From Faecalitalea sp. UBA4312 (lineage in GTDB: Bacteria; Bacillota_I; Bacilli_A; Erysipelotrichales; Erysipelotrichaceae): a stretch of DNA of 28,038 bases. Position numbers and translations under genes: made by a program. The notes under the pieces were generated by a model. The model saw only the letters and a list, made by a program, of their open reading frames with translations, was not told the origin of the DNA and made no database searches. Numbering within the stretch: the first letter of the stretch is position 1; each line of letters starts with the position of its first letter. Below are positions 14,832 through 23,522 of the stretch, in pieces. The stretch lies in the NCBI GenBank assembly GCA_002394635.1, contig DGUK01000034.1:1-28038 (forward strand), read 5' to 3'.

Positions 14832-17426
14832 ATGAGACAAAATCTAAAACGATTCTGGCTCGGATTTTTATGCGCTTTTGTACTTCTGCAGGGCTCTGTG
14901 TCTTCGTTACCAGTACTAGCCAATGATACAGAGGATCCGGTAACACAGGAGCCGGTTGAGCAGGGGCAGGACACGGACCTGTTGCAAGAAACAGAAGAAA
15001 TACCGGAAAAAGCCAATGAAAACGAGCAAAGCGATGAAATTACGAAATCAGAACCGGAGCAACAAACAACCGATCAGCCGGAAGAACAAGCATTGAACCA
15101 GACGCCGATTACCGGAAGTGCATCACAAAACGGGGTTACTGTAAATGTATCTGCACCGGTTGGCAGTTTTCCGGAAGGGACGACCGTTTCGATCATTCCA
15201 CTTGGTCCCGGACAGTCACAGATGGCTTTACAGGGCATTGAAACCGATCAGGCCGTTGGTTTTGATATTAGTTTTTATGATGGACAAGGAACGAAAGTTC
15301 AACCGAATCATAGTGTGGATGTTTCTTTCCTTGTGAATGCGCAGTCTGAATTTTCAGTGGATGAAAAGCAGAAGGCAAGGTTGGAAGTCTATCATGTTTC
15401 CCAGGAAGGAAGTCTGGAAAAGATGACTGAGGCACCGGCTGCACAGCAAGGAACGCAATTAAATATGCAGGCAAACAGCTTTTCTGCATACATCCTTTCC
15501 AAGGTGGATGAACAATCGACACGCCAAGGCGATGTCAGTGAAAAAACGGATATTCAAATTACGGATTTTACCATCACAAACCAGGATGGAAGCACTCCGA
15601 CAACGATCCGAACAGGACGTATGTATCATCTGAATCTGACCTGGGATGCCAGTGCATATGAGAACAATCTGCATGCCGGGGATTATTTTGACATTACTCT
15701 ACCAGATACTATGCAGTTTCCGACGAATGTATCTGCATCACGCTTTAATGTTTTGGCGCCGGATGGATCCGTGGTAGCTAGAGCTGTTGTCGATTCTAAT
15801 GGCTCTGCCGGGGGAGGCACGGTTCGTGTAACATTTACGGATTATGTAGAGAATCGGTACAATGTATCAGGAACGATGTATCTAAGGGCTTCTTTTATTA
15901 AGGAGAAGATCACATTAAGCGAAAACAATCCGATCACGATCCAGGTAGGAACAACCGCACAGACGATCAATGTAGAGGTGCATGATGGGACTGGAACGCC
16001 AAATCCGCTCAACCCGGAAGAAGGACTGGCAAAATGGGGTTCCATCACCAATGATGAAACCATTGTAAACTGGACGGCCCGGATAAATTTCAGTAAACAA
16101 AACTTATCCAATGTAGTGCTGACCGATACTTTATTTACAGAAGAAGGAAGTATGGAAGGCCTGCAGTATGTACCGGGATCCTTTATTTTACGGACTGTTG
16201 TCTTAAATGAATATGGATCGGAAGTGGAACGAGTCTCAGAGGTGAATGTATCCGATCTGGTAACTTTCAATGCTGATCATACATCTTTTACACTGAATTT
16301 GGATCAGGTCGATGGGGATCAGCTGATCTTGAAGTATCAGACGACATATCTGCCTGGATCTTCGATCCGATTGAGAAATCGGATGACGCTGAATGCGGAT
16401 GAAATAAAAACATGGACGACGGAAAACGGGGTACAGTCCCAAAGCTCCGGAGGTACCGGACAAGGTAATCTGTCCAGTCGGATCCAGATCATCAAGGTAG
16501 ATGCCGAGGATCATTCTATCGTTCTGGCCGGTGCGGTCTTCCAGATTACCGATCAACAGGGGAATGCCTTTACACTAGTAACCGGACAAGATGGAACGGT
16601 CACTTCGGAGCGTTTGAAACAAGGAACGTACCATGTGGAAGAAATTCAAGCACCTGCCGGTTATTTGTTAATGGAAGATCAGAGCTCCTTTGATCTGGAA
16701 GTGACTTCACAGGGAGGGGCGATCCGTACTGTTGAAAATAAACGGGAACGGATCGATATACCGGTGACCAAACAATGGGTAGGAAATCCGACGGATTCTG
16801 TGGATATTCAGCTGATGGCGGATGGAACGATGGTGGATACCATTTCTTTGTCTGCAGATAATGATTGGACATATACGTTTACCGACTTACCGAAATACGA
16901 TATAGAAGATGGTCATGAAATCCTGTATTCTGTTGAGGAAAATACGATTGAAGGTTATACGACCGGCATTTCCGGTGATGCGGAAAACGGCTTTGTGATC
17001 ACCAATACAGAACAGGGAAAAGTATCAGTACCAGTAACTAAGAAATGGATCGGTACACCGACGGATTCTGTTACCGTTGATCTGCTTGCCAATGGAAAAA
17101 AAGTGGATTCGATCACGTTAAATGCCGATAATAAGTGGCAGTATACCTTTACGGATCTCGAAAAGAAAGAGAATGGAAAAGACATAGAATATACAATCGA
17201 GGAGCAGGCTGTAGAAGGATATACAGTGTCTTATGACGGGGATGCAGCCAAAGGCTTTACCATTACGAACAAGAAGGATCCGAACGAAAAAAATCCGAAA
17301 TCTCCGACGAAGAAAAAAGGATCAAGTACGGCAGCCGATACTGGAAACAAAGTGATCTATCAAGCATTGATTGCCGGTTCTCTTGTTCTTTTATGGTCGA
17401 TCCGAAAGAAGCAAAAAGAGAAATAA
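14832..17426 (+). CDS. Cna-like cell-wall adhesin with SpaA and two Cna-B repeats
   Basis: The 864-residue surface protein has, in order: a signal peptide (to about residue 31, ending PVLAN), a Glu/Gln/Thr-rich acidic stretch (32-95), a beta domain (about 96-215), a two-part collagen/fibrinogen-adhesin-like region (about 235-540), a SpaA-type domain (about 547-634, with EEIQAPAGYLL), two Cna-B domains (about 641-725 and 729-815), a Lys/Pro linker, and a sorting signal. Both Cna-B copies keep VTKxW lysine, YxxEE glutamate and a closing ITN asparagine, the triad for internal isopeptide bonds. The sorting motif is TAADTGN, not LPXTG, then a hydrophobic helix and RKKQKEK. The ribosome site (AAGG) is only about 3 bases from the ATG, and a 5-codon frame (14818-14835) overlaps the start. 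No sortase gene is in the window. Confidence 0.85.
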   Translation: MRQNLKRFWLGFLCAFVLLQGSVSSLPVLANDTEDPVTQEPVEQGQDTDLLQETEEIPEKANENEQSDEITKSEPEQQTTDQPEEQALNQTPITGSASQNGVTVNVSAPVGSFPEGTTVSIIPLGPGQSQMALQGIETDQAVGFDISFYDGQGTKVQPNHSVDVSFLVNAQSEFSVDEKQKARLEVYHVSQEGSLEKMTEAPAAQQGTQLNMQANSFSAYILSKVDEQSTRQGDVSEKTDIQITDFTITNQDGSTPTTIRTGRMYHLNLTWDASAYENNLHAGDYFDITLPDTMQFPTNVSASRFNVLAPDGSVVARAVVDSNGSAGGGTVRVTFTDYVENRYNVSGTMYLRASFIKEKITLSENNPITIQVGTTAQTINVEVHDGTGTPNPLNPEEGLAKWGSITNDETIVNWTARINFSKQNLSNVVLTDTLFTEEGSMEGLQYVPGSFILRTVVLNEYGSEVERVSEVNVSDLVTFNADHTSFTLNLDQVDGDQLILKYQTTYLPGSSIRLRNRMTLNADEIKTWTTENGVQSQSSGGTGQGNLSSRIQIIKVDAEDHSIVLAGAVFQITDQQGNAFTLVTGQDGTVTSERLKQGTYHVEEIQAPAGYLLMEDQSSFDLEVTSQGGAIRTVENKRERIDIPVTKQWVGNPTDSVDIQLMADGTMVDTISLSADNDWTYTFTDLPKYDIEDGHEILYSVEENTIEGYTTGISGDAENGFVITNTEQGKVSVPVTKKWIGTPTDSVTVDLLANGKKVDSITLNADNKWQYTFTDLEKKENGKDIEYTIEEQAVEGYTVSYDGDAAKGFTITNKKDPNEKNPKSPTKKKGSSTAADTGNKVIYQALIAGSLVLLWSIRKKQKEK

Positions 17427-17442
17427 ACAATGAATTTCAAAG

Positions 17443-17477
17443 ACAGGTTTGTGAATAAACATAAACCTGTTTTTTTT
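17443..17477 (+). terminator. Terminator of the adhesin gene
   Basis: ACAGGTTTGTG (17443-17453) pairs with CATAAACCTGT (17460-17470), one G-U, 6-base loop, followed by seven more T. Confidence 0.85.
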
Positions 17478-17528
17478 AGCGCACATCATCGGTTCAAAAA
17501 TCGTTAATCAGAATGAAGGGAGGTTTCT

Positions 17529-17984
17529 ATGGATATTGAAACAGCATATGATCATATTTATCGGTTTGTGTATTACAGAGTGCATGATCATTCCATAACC
17601 GAAGATATTACCCAGGAAACATTTCTTCGATTTATCCAGAAATATGGCTACAAGACCCACTGGAATATGAAAATTCTGTATACCATTGCCCGTAATCTTT
17701 GTATAGATACACATCGGTACCAAAGACGTGAGGATCCTTTCCAGGAAGGAGATGGTGTTCAACCTTCTCATGAGAACAAGGTTATGGAACAGATTCAGTT
17801 TGAACATGCCTTAGACAAACTGACACAGAAAGAAAGAGAAATATTATTGCTGAGGTATGTCAATGAAGAACCGATCGGTACACTCAGTCAGTTGTACGGG
17901 TGCTCCCGGTTTGTGATTTATCGAATCATTCAAAAAGCGTTTAAAAAGATAAAGGAGGATATGGAGGAAGGATACGATGAATAA
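17529..17984 (+). CDS. ECF-type RNA polymerase sigma factor
   Basis: The 151-residue protein contains a sigma region 2 (YRFVYYRVHDHSITEDITQETF, about residues 11-32) and a sigma region 4 helix-turn-helix (about 94-143, with LTQKEREILLLRYVNEEPI and a recognition helix around YGCSRFVIYRIIQKA). Regions 1 and 3 are absent, as in extracytoplasmic-function sigma factors. GGGAGG precedes the ATG with good spacing. Its end overlaps the next gene by 8 bases. Co-transcribed membrane and ABC genes suggest that it senses an envelope stress and activates this same cassette, but no canonical ECF promoter could be identified upstream. Confidence 0.85.
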   Translation: MDIETAYDHIYRFVYYRVHDHSITEDITQETFLRFIQKYGYKTHWNMKILYTIARNLCIDTHRYQRREDPFQEGDGVQPSHENKVMEQIQFEHALDKLTQKEREILLLRYVNEEPIGTLSQLYGCSRFVIYRIIQKAFKKIKEDMEEGYDE

Positions 17985-18669
17985 AAGAATGAAACAACAG
18001 TTACGGGAAGCTATGTATGTGGAAGTACCCCGAAAAGGGAAACAGGATTTCATAGAGACTCTTCGACCCAGAGAGATCGGATGGATGGATTTTTTAGTAC
18101 AGCAGATCCCCTATATCCACAAATCAATATGGATCTGGGCTTTATGCCTGTTGGGTATCACAATGACAGGCATCGTCAGCAATACAATGGATAGCCAAAG
18201 ATTGATTGAATCTTTGATTCCTTTGACAGCATCCATTGTGGTTGCACAAGGATATCGTTCCTATGCATGCCAGATGAATGAGCTGGAACTGGCAACTCGT
18301 TTTTCCCTGCGGAGCGTGTTCTTTGCCCGTATGGTGGTGATCGGGATCGTGTATGGTATTCTTTGGATCGTTATCAGTCTGATGGTTTCCGCATGGATGA
18401 AAACAGACTGGCTGCTGATCCTGCTTCGAATACTGATTTCTTACCTTTTCACTAACAGCCTGTGTTTACATATAGAAAGGTCCGAAACAGGAAGAAAACA
18501 TAAATCATTGTCACTGGTCATCGCAATGATCTTATCCATCGGAACGTTCTTTTTTGGGACCTATAGCATCGTTATGATATCTGTTGGAACGGGCGCTTGG
18601 ATGGTATTAGGGCTCTTGGTCGTAAACGGCTATGAAAATCTTAAAACTATACGATGGATGGAGGTTTAA
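17977..18669 (+). CDS. Six-helix membrane protein, possible anti-sigma partner
   Basis: The 230-residue protein has about 45 basic/amphipathic cytoplasmic residues (MNKRMKQQLREAMYVEVPRKG...) and then about six membrane helices, from SIWIWALCLLGITMTGIVS to YSIVMISVGTGAWMVLGLLVV. It overlaps the sigma-factor gene by 8 bases. That position, together with a soluble N-terminal tail and membrane domain, is what membrane anti-sigma factors occupy. There is no zinc-binding HxxxCxxC motif and no family that I recognise. It could instead be an extra subunit of the ABC exporter that follows. Treat as unknown. Confidence 0.7.
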   Translation: MNKRMKQQLREAMYVEVPRKGKQDFIETLRPREIGWMDFLVQQIPYIHKSIWIWALCLLGITMTGIVSNTMDSQRLIESLIPLTASIVVAQGYRSYACQMNELELATRFSLRSVFFARMVVIGIVYGILWIVISLMVSAWMKTDWLLILLRILISYLFTNSLCLHIERSETGRKHKSLSLVIAMILSIGTFFFGTYSIVMISVGTGAWMVLGLLVVNGYENLKTIRWMEV

Positions 18670-18670
18670 T

Positions 18671-19366
18671 GTGCAAGTAAAAGTCACCAATTTAACAAAA
18701 CAATACAAGAACGGTAAAGGTGTCCACTCTGTTTCTTTTACGGTTAAGCCAGGCATCAACGGTTTATTGGGCGCAAATGGAGCCGGGAAAACAACACTAA
18801 TGCGAATGATGGCAGGTATCCTGCAACCGGATCGCGGCCACGTATTTATGGATGAGTTTTCTGTATTTACAGAAACCTATCGTTCTATGTTAGGGTATCT
18901 ACCCCAGAATTTCGGTTTCTATCCGGAGTTTACGGCTCGTAAGTTTATGATGTATCTGGCTTCTTTGAAAGGACTGGAAAAAAGAAAAGCACAGAAGAAA
19001 ACGGAGGAGCTGCTGGAACTGGTCGGTCTTTCCGAACAGATCGATCAGAAGATCCATACTTTTTCCAGAGGGATGGCACAAAGACTGGGGATTGCTCAGG
19101 TTCTCATCAATGATCCGAAAATTCTGATCCTGGATGAGCCGACCTCCGGTCTGGATCCGATGGAAAGAGCGCGTTTCCGGGAATGGATTGCCCGGTTAGG
19201 GAAAGATAGGATCGTTCTGTTTTCCACGCATATTGTGTCCGATCTGGAACAAATTGCCAACCGGGTCTTGATTTTAAAGGATGGCACTTTACTGTATGAC
19301 GGGGATTGGGATGCCAACAGACAAAATCTGGAACAGTTTTATATTGAGGAGGTCGATCAAGGATGA
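18671..19366 (+). CDS. ABC transporter ATP-binding protein
   Basis: The 231-residue ATPase has Walker A GANGAGKT at residues 34-41, Q-loop LPQNFG near 79, a degenerate signature FSRGMAQRLG at 131-140 in place of LSGGQ, Walker B ILILDEP at 151-157 and H-loop FSTHIV with His187. This pattern fits exporters of the CcmA/bacitracin-resistance type. The GTG at 18671 is preferred because GGAGG is 6 bases upstream; the in-frame ATG at 18632 lies deep in the previous gene with no ribosome site. Its stop overlaps the permease start (ATGA), so the two make one transporter. Confidence 0.9.
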   Translation: MQVKVTNLTKQYKNGKGVHSVSFTVKPGINGLLGANGAGKTTLMRMMAGILQPDRGHVFMDEFSVFTETYRSMLGYLPQNFGFYPEFTARKFMMYLASLKGLEKRKAQKKTEELLELVGLSEQIDQKIHTFSRGMAQRLGIAQVLINDPKILILDEPTSGLDPMERARFREWIARLGKDRIVLFSTHIVSDLEQIANRVLILKDGTLLYDGDWDANRQNLEQFYIEEVDQG

Positions 19367-20484
19367 AACAGTTGGGAATACAATGTTATTTCGAATTGTA
19401 TAAAATAGTTCATACAAAACAGACACGGATTGCCTTGGCAGTGATGGTGGTCCTTACCTTACTATCTGGACTTCAGCTTAATAAACAAGAAACTTATTTC
19501 GAACAAAGCCGGCAAATGGAGACAATGGATGGAACAAAGCTGGATAATGCCACCATTACGGAAATCAGACAGGCTATAGATTTGGCGAATATAGATTGGG
19601 ATAAGGAAGAAACGTGGAGTTATGCGGGATTTCTCTATCCCCTTACCGGCCTTGTTCCTTCGATGGATAAAGCGTTTACGGCGGATGATTTCTATCAGAT
19701 CCGCTCTACGCAGATCAAGCAGACCATGAAGGAGTATGCGCTAAGCCAAAAGGAGATGGACTGGTGGGAAAAACAGGAAGAATCGATTGAAAAGCCGTTT
19801 ATCTACACATCCTTCTTTCATGTCCAGTCTTTAATAAATAATATGACGAATGTCTGTCTGTTAAGTCTGTTATGTGCGGCCATCTGCTTGTCTGTTGTGT
19901 TTTCTAACGAGCACCGGAATGGAACCGATGCCCTTATACGAACAAGTAAATATGGAAAAAAAGAAGCTTATCTGGCAAAATGGATCATGGGCTTTCTGTT
20001 CGAACTGGCCTGTACCTTATTGTTAGGTATGCTGATGACAGCAGCGACCTTTCTGCGTTTTGGTTTTCATGGAATGGATGCCATCGTACAATGGGGAATT
20101 CCGTTATCATCCTATTCTATGACGTTTCTTCAGCTTTTTAAGACCCAATGGATCTTGTTGATCACCGCTTCATTTTTGTTTTCCGGCCTGGCCATGTTTT
20201 TATCACTGGTTATAAGAAACGGAATATTGGCTATGGCGGGAATGATTGCCTTTTATCTTTGTACGCAGTTTTTTATCATTCCTTACCAATGGCGATGGCT
20301 CTCTCAGATCGTACAGATGCTGCCTACCGAGCTGATTACCACCTGGACTTTAAACGATCATCGTTTGATTTCTGTCTTTGGCCAGTATCATACGATGTAT
20401 ACGATTGCACCAGTATGTTATCTTCTGATTCCTGTTATTTTGTTTATGGCCGGATATTCTGTTTATCAAAGAGAAACCCGCTAA
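19363..20484 (+). CDS. ABC transporter permease
   Basis: The 373-residue membrane protein has one N-terminal helix (ALAVMVVLTLLSGLQL), a large extracytoplasmic loop of about 120 residues rich in charged and aromatic residues, and five further helices beginning at VCLLSLLCAAICLSVVFS. This one-plus-five layout is that of ABC-2-type exporters with an external domain. It follows the ATPase with a 4-base overlap (ATGA) and a GAGG site inside that gene. With the sigma factor and the six-helix protein it makes a four-gene unit. The substrate is unknown; peptide antibiotic or lipid export would be typical. Confidence 0.85.
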   Translation: MKQLGIQCYFELYKIVHTKQTRIALAVMVVLTLLSGLQLNKQETYFEQSRQMETMDGTKLDNATITEIRQAIDLANIDWDKEETWSYAGFLYPLTGLVPSMDKAFTADDFYQIRSTQIKQTMKEYALSQKEMDWWEKQEESIEKPFIYTSFFHVQSLINNMTNVCLLSLLCAAICLSVVFSNEHRNGTDALIRTSKYGKKEAYLAKWIMGFLFELACTLLLGMLMTAATFLRFGFHGMDAIVQWGIPLSSYSMTFLQLFKTQWILLITASFLFSGLAMFLSLVIRNGILAMAGMIAFYLCTQFFIIPYQWRWLSQIVQMLPTELITTWTLNDHRLISVFGQYHTMYTIAPVCYLLIPVILFMAGYSVYQRETR

Positions 20485-20535
20485 GACCCAAAAAGAACAA
20501 AGATGAGATGATTTCAGGCATATTTACGTAGAACA

Positions 20536-20555
20536 GTTTTTCTATTAGAAAAAAC
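20536..20555. repeat. Inverted repeat before the YcxB-like gene
   Basis: GTTTTTCTA (20536-20544) is followed directly by TTAGAAAAAAC (20545-20555), complementary with one bulged base. It lies between the permease stop and the next start and could be an operator or weak terminator. Confidence 0.4.
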
Positions 20556-20571
20556 ATGGTATGAATACGAT

Positions 20572-21060
20572 ATGGAACCACTATTTATCATTCATACAAC
20601 ATATAATTACGATCTGTATAGGGAATATACTTATCTAGCAGGAAACATTTACCGGTTAATTGTGAAAGAAACGTTGATGTATACAGCTTTTTGTGTCATG
20701 GCCGTATTGTTTGTCTATTCGATCACATCGACCTGGATGCTTTCGTATTATCTATTTATACCGCTTTTGATGATCCTGCTTTGGATCAAATATGAAGCGG
20801 CTACCCGAATGAAATGGAAGAAGGAACCTTATATTCAAGAAGGAACCACTGTAGAAATCCGTTTTTATGAAGATCATTTAGAACATCGCAATCCTTATGC
20901 GATGACCTCTGTTCCGTATACAGATGTAGAAACCATGATAGAAGGAAGGCGGGGCGTCTATTTAATGCTCAACATGGATAACGGGATCCTTCTGGAGAAA
21001 AGCCAGATAAGCCTGGAATTGATGGATTTTTTGCGATCAAGGATCGTACAGGAAGCATAA
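20572..21060 (+). CDS. YcxB-like membrane protein
   Basis: The 162-residue protein has two closely spaced membrane helices (about residues 37-52 and 54-68) and a cytoplasmic C-terminal domain with IRFYEDHLEHRN, VPYTDVETMIEGRRGVYLML and ISLELMDFLRSRI, the pattern of the YcxB-like C-terminal domain. Function of this family is not known. The ribosome site is poor. It is separated from the ABC permease by 87 bases with an inverted repeat, so it may have its own promoter, though none is clear. Confidence 0.7.
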   Translation: MEPLFIIHTTYNYDLYREYTYLAGNIYRLIVKETLMYTAFCVMAVLFVYSITSTWMLSYYLFIPLLMILLWIKYEAATRMKWKKEPYIQEGTTVEIRFYEDHLEHRNPYAMTSVPYTDVETMIEGRRGVYLMLNMDNGILLEKSQISLELMDFLRSRIVQEA

Positions 21061-21097
21061 AAAAAGCAGAGTCATTATCAATGCCTCTGCTTTTTCA
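21061..21097. terminator. Bidirectional terminator between YcxB-like gene and lon
   Basis: AAAAAGCAGAG (21061-21071) pairs with CTCTGCTTTTT (21085-21095); an inner CATT/AATG pairing closes the loop. A and T tracts on the two sides serve both convergent genes. Confidence 0.8.
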
Positions 21098-21110
21098 TAG
21101 GAGGAAAGCT

Positions 21111-23444
21111 TTATTGATTGTCAGAGTGTGAGAAGGATTGCGGATAAACTTTGTGCCGTAAACGAGGCAATTCCATATCCAACGTTTCCTTCAGTACCTC
21201 TTCCACCGTTTCTACCGGTATGATTTCGATTTGTTCCTTAATGGACTGTGGAACTTCTTTTAGATCTTGTACATTCTCCTTGGGGATCAAAACCTTCGTG
21301 ATACCGGCACGAGCAGCTCCCAGCAGTTTTTCCTTCAAACCGCCAATTGGCATCACCTGTCCACGTAAGGTGATCTCACCAGTCATTGCCAGCTTAGGAT
21401 CCACCGGCCGGCCCGTACATAAAGAGGCCAGGGCGGTAAACAGGGCAATCCCGGCCGAAGGGCCGTCCTTCGGGATGGAACCGGACGGAACATGGATATG
21501 AATGTCCTTTTCCTTGAAGTTCATCACGTTCAGAGGAAGCCTGGATTTCAACAAGCTAAAGGAGATTCGGGCACTTTCCTTCATGACATCGCCTAACTGT
21601 CCGGTCAGAATGATATCACCGGAGCCTGGCATATCCGTGGTCTCGATAAACAGGATCTCACCGCCCACCGGGGTCCATGCCAATCCGGTCACCACACCGA
21701 TCGGATTCTTTTTTCCGGCCAGTTCGTGATACGTGATCTTCCGCCCTAACAAGTCTTCCAGCTCGTCAATGCCCGGTGTGAATGGAGTGTTATCTCCGGC
21801 GACGATCCGTGCTGCAGCGACCCTGGCTATGGCAGCCAATTGCTTTTTCAAACCACGCACACCAGCTTCTGCGGTATAATTGTCAATCACATATTGAAGT
21901 ACCTCATCCGATACGATCAGCTGTTCTTTGGATAATCCGTGTTCTTTCAGCACATTTTCCATGAGATGGTCTTTGGCTATATGCATTTTTTCCTCGGATG
22001 TATAGCCACTGATCTGAATGATCTCCATACGATCCAGCAACGGACCGGGAATGGTTTCCAAGCTGTTGGCAGTAGCAATAAAGAAGACTTCGCTAAGATC
22101 ATAAGGAAGATCAAGATAATGATCGGTAAAGCTGTCGTTTTGTTCCGGATCCAGTACTTCCAGTAAAGCACTGGACGGATCACCGCTGAACCCACCGTTG
22201 GTCAGTTTATCCACCTCATCTAAGATCATGACCGGGTTTTTGGAACCGGCCTGTTTGATGCTTTGAAGAACACGACCCGGCATGGCACCTACATAGGTTC
22301 GTCTGTGCCCGCGGATCTCGGATTCATCGCGGACACCGCCCAGAGACATTCGGACATATTTTCGGTCCAGCGCATGGGCAATGCTCTTTCCCAATGAAGT
22401 CTTACCGGTTCCCGGCGGACCTACTAATAACAGGATCGATCCTTTTTTGTCCTTGCGAAGCTGCAGGATAGCCAAATGTTCAAGAATACGTTGTTTTACT
22501 TTTTCCAGACCATAGTGGTCATCATTCAGTATTTTTTCCGCTTTCTTTAAATCAATATCCTGTTGCGGATCACTTTCCCATGGCAATGCCAGCATAAAGT
22601 CCAAATGGTTTTGTAAAACGGAGATTTCCGGACTTCCCTGAGGCTGTGCGTTTAGCTTATCGAGTTCCTCCAAGGCTGCTTTGCGGATTTCCTCCGGCAT
22701 ATGGGCAGCTTCGATCCGGGAGGCGTAATCATCCTCCTTGGTTTCCTTGCCTTCATTCAATTCATCCTGTATGGCTTTTAACTGCTCTTTCAACATTTGT
22801 TCCCGATAGAAATGGTTGGCTTTGTTGCTGATCCGCTCATTGATCTGCATGTTCCAGTCAACACTTTCTCTCTGACGGATCAAGGAGTCCATAAAATGCA
22901 GACTTCTCTCTCGCAGGGAATCCGTTTTAAGAAATTCATAGCGGTCATTGGCTGTCAGATTCATATACTGGGATAAATACATGATCATCGTATTGATATC
23001 ATGAATGGAATCCAGTAGGTTAGTGAACTGCGGATCAATATTGATCTTCTTGTTGATGTCCATAACGATCTGTTTGAGATAGCCTAACATCTGCTGCTGC
23101 ATGGTTTCATCCATATCAACGGTTTCCGGTGCCGGTTCAAACTGAGCCAGCTGCAGATCTGAATCATCGGTCAAGCGGATAATACGGACTCTTTGTCCGG
23201 TATGGATCTTTAACACATCGCCTTTGGCACTGTGTTCGATGGACTGCATTTCGAATGTCACACCATAGGAGTGAAATTCACTTTGCTGGGCATTTTTGGC
23301 GGGAAGGGCTACAAAGACGTGTCGTCCGTTATCCAGAAGCCTTCGCAAAGATGTTCCCATATCCCGGATCCGGATCCGAGCATCAACATTGGGCAAAATC
23401 ATTGTATTCCATAAGCCTAATACATATCCTTCTCTGTTTTCCAT
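21111..23444 (-). CDS. lon: ATP-dependent protease Lon (LonA)
   Basis: The 777-residue protein is a complete LonA: an N-terminal substrate-binding domain (about 1-200), a helical linker (about 200-280), an AAA+ module with Walker A GPPGTGKTS at 342-350 and Walker B VMILDEVDK at 405-413, and a Ser/Lys protease domain with DGPSAG (Ser663) and GLKEK (Lys706). It forms hexamers that degrade misfolded and regulatory proteins. The ATG at 23444 is chosen because AAAGGA lies 7 bases upstream; an ATG ten codons earlier has no ribosome site and overlaps a palindrome at 23461-23476. No CtsR- or CIRCE-like site is visible. A TetR gene lies just upstream on the same strand. Confidence 0.95.
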   Translation of the reverse strand: MENREGYVLGLWNTMILPNVDARIRIRDMGTSLRRLLDNGRHVFVALPAKNAQQSEFHSYGVTFEMQSIEHSAKGDVLKIHTGQRVRIIRLTDDSDLQLAQFEPAPETVDMDETMQQQMLGYLKQIVMDINKKINIDPQFTNLLDSIHDINTMIMYLSQYMNLTANDRYEFLKTDSLRERSLHFMDSLIRQRESVDWNMQINERISNKANHFYREQMLKEQLKAIQDELNEGKETKEDDYASRIEAAHMPEEIRKAALEELDKLNAQPQGSPEISVLQNHLDFMLALPWESDPQQDIDLKKAEKILNDDHYGLEKVKQRILEHLAILQLRKDKKGSILLLVGPPGTGKTSLGKSIAHALDRKYVRMSLGGVRDESEIRGHRRTYVGAMPGRVLQSIKQAGSKNPVMILDEVDKLTNGGFSGDPSSALLEVLDPEQNDSFTDHYLDLPYDLSEVFFIATANSLETIPGPLLDRMEIIQISGYTSEEKMHIAKDHLMENVLKEHGLSKEQLIVSDEVLQYVIDNYTAEAGVRGLKKQLAAIARVAAARIVAGDNTPFTPGIDELEDLLGRKITYHELAGKKNPIGVVTGLAWTPVGGEILFIETTDMPGSGDIILTGQLGDVMKESARISFSLLKSRLPLNVMNFKEKDIHIHVPSGSIPKDGPSAGIALFTALASLCTGRPVDPKLAMTGEITLRGQVMPIGGLKEKLLGAARAGITKVLIPKENVQDLKEVPQSIKEQIEIIPVETVEEVLKETLDMELPRLRHKVYPQSFSHSDNQ

Positions 23445-23460
23445 AATACATTCCTTTCTA

Positions 23461-23476
23461 AAATGAATAATCATTT
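23461..23476. promoter_or_regulatory. Palindrome upstream of lon
   Basis: AAATGA and TCATTT flank ATAA, a perfect inverted repeat 17 bases before the lon start. It shares TCATTTATT with the tetR promoter, so it may be a second operator of the adjacent regulator. Confidence 0.45.
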
Positions 23477-23495
23477 ATTTTAAGAGGTAAAGATT

Positions 23496-23514
23496 AGCAG
23501 GGAGAATCCCTGCT
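23496..23514 (-). terminator. Hairpin between the TetR gene and lon
   Basis: AGCAGGGA and TCCCTGCT form a perfect 8-bp stem with a 3-base loop. On the minus strand the following sequence is only moderately T-rich, so termination may be partial and lon may receive read-through. Confidence 0.5.
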
Positions 23515-23522
23515 TTCATCAT

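Noticed and set aside
23445..23480. CtsR or CIRCE heat-shock operator for lon
   Set aside because: Neither the GGTCAAA heptad pair nor the CIRCE inverted repeat is present; only the AAATGA/TCATTT palindrome is seen.
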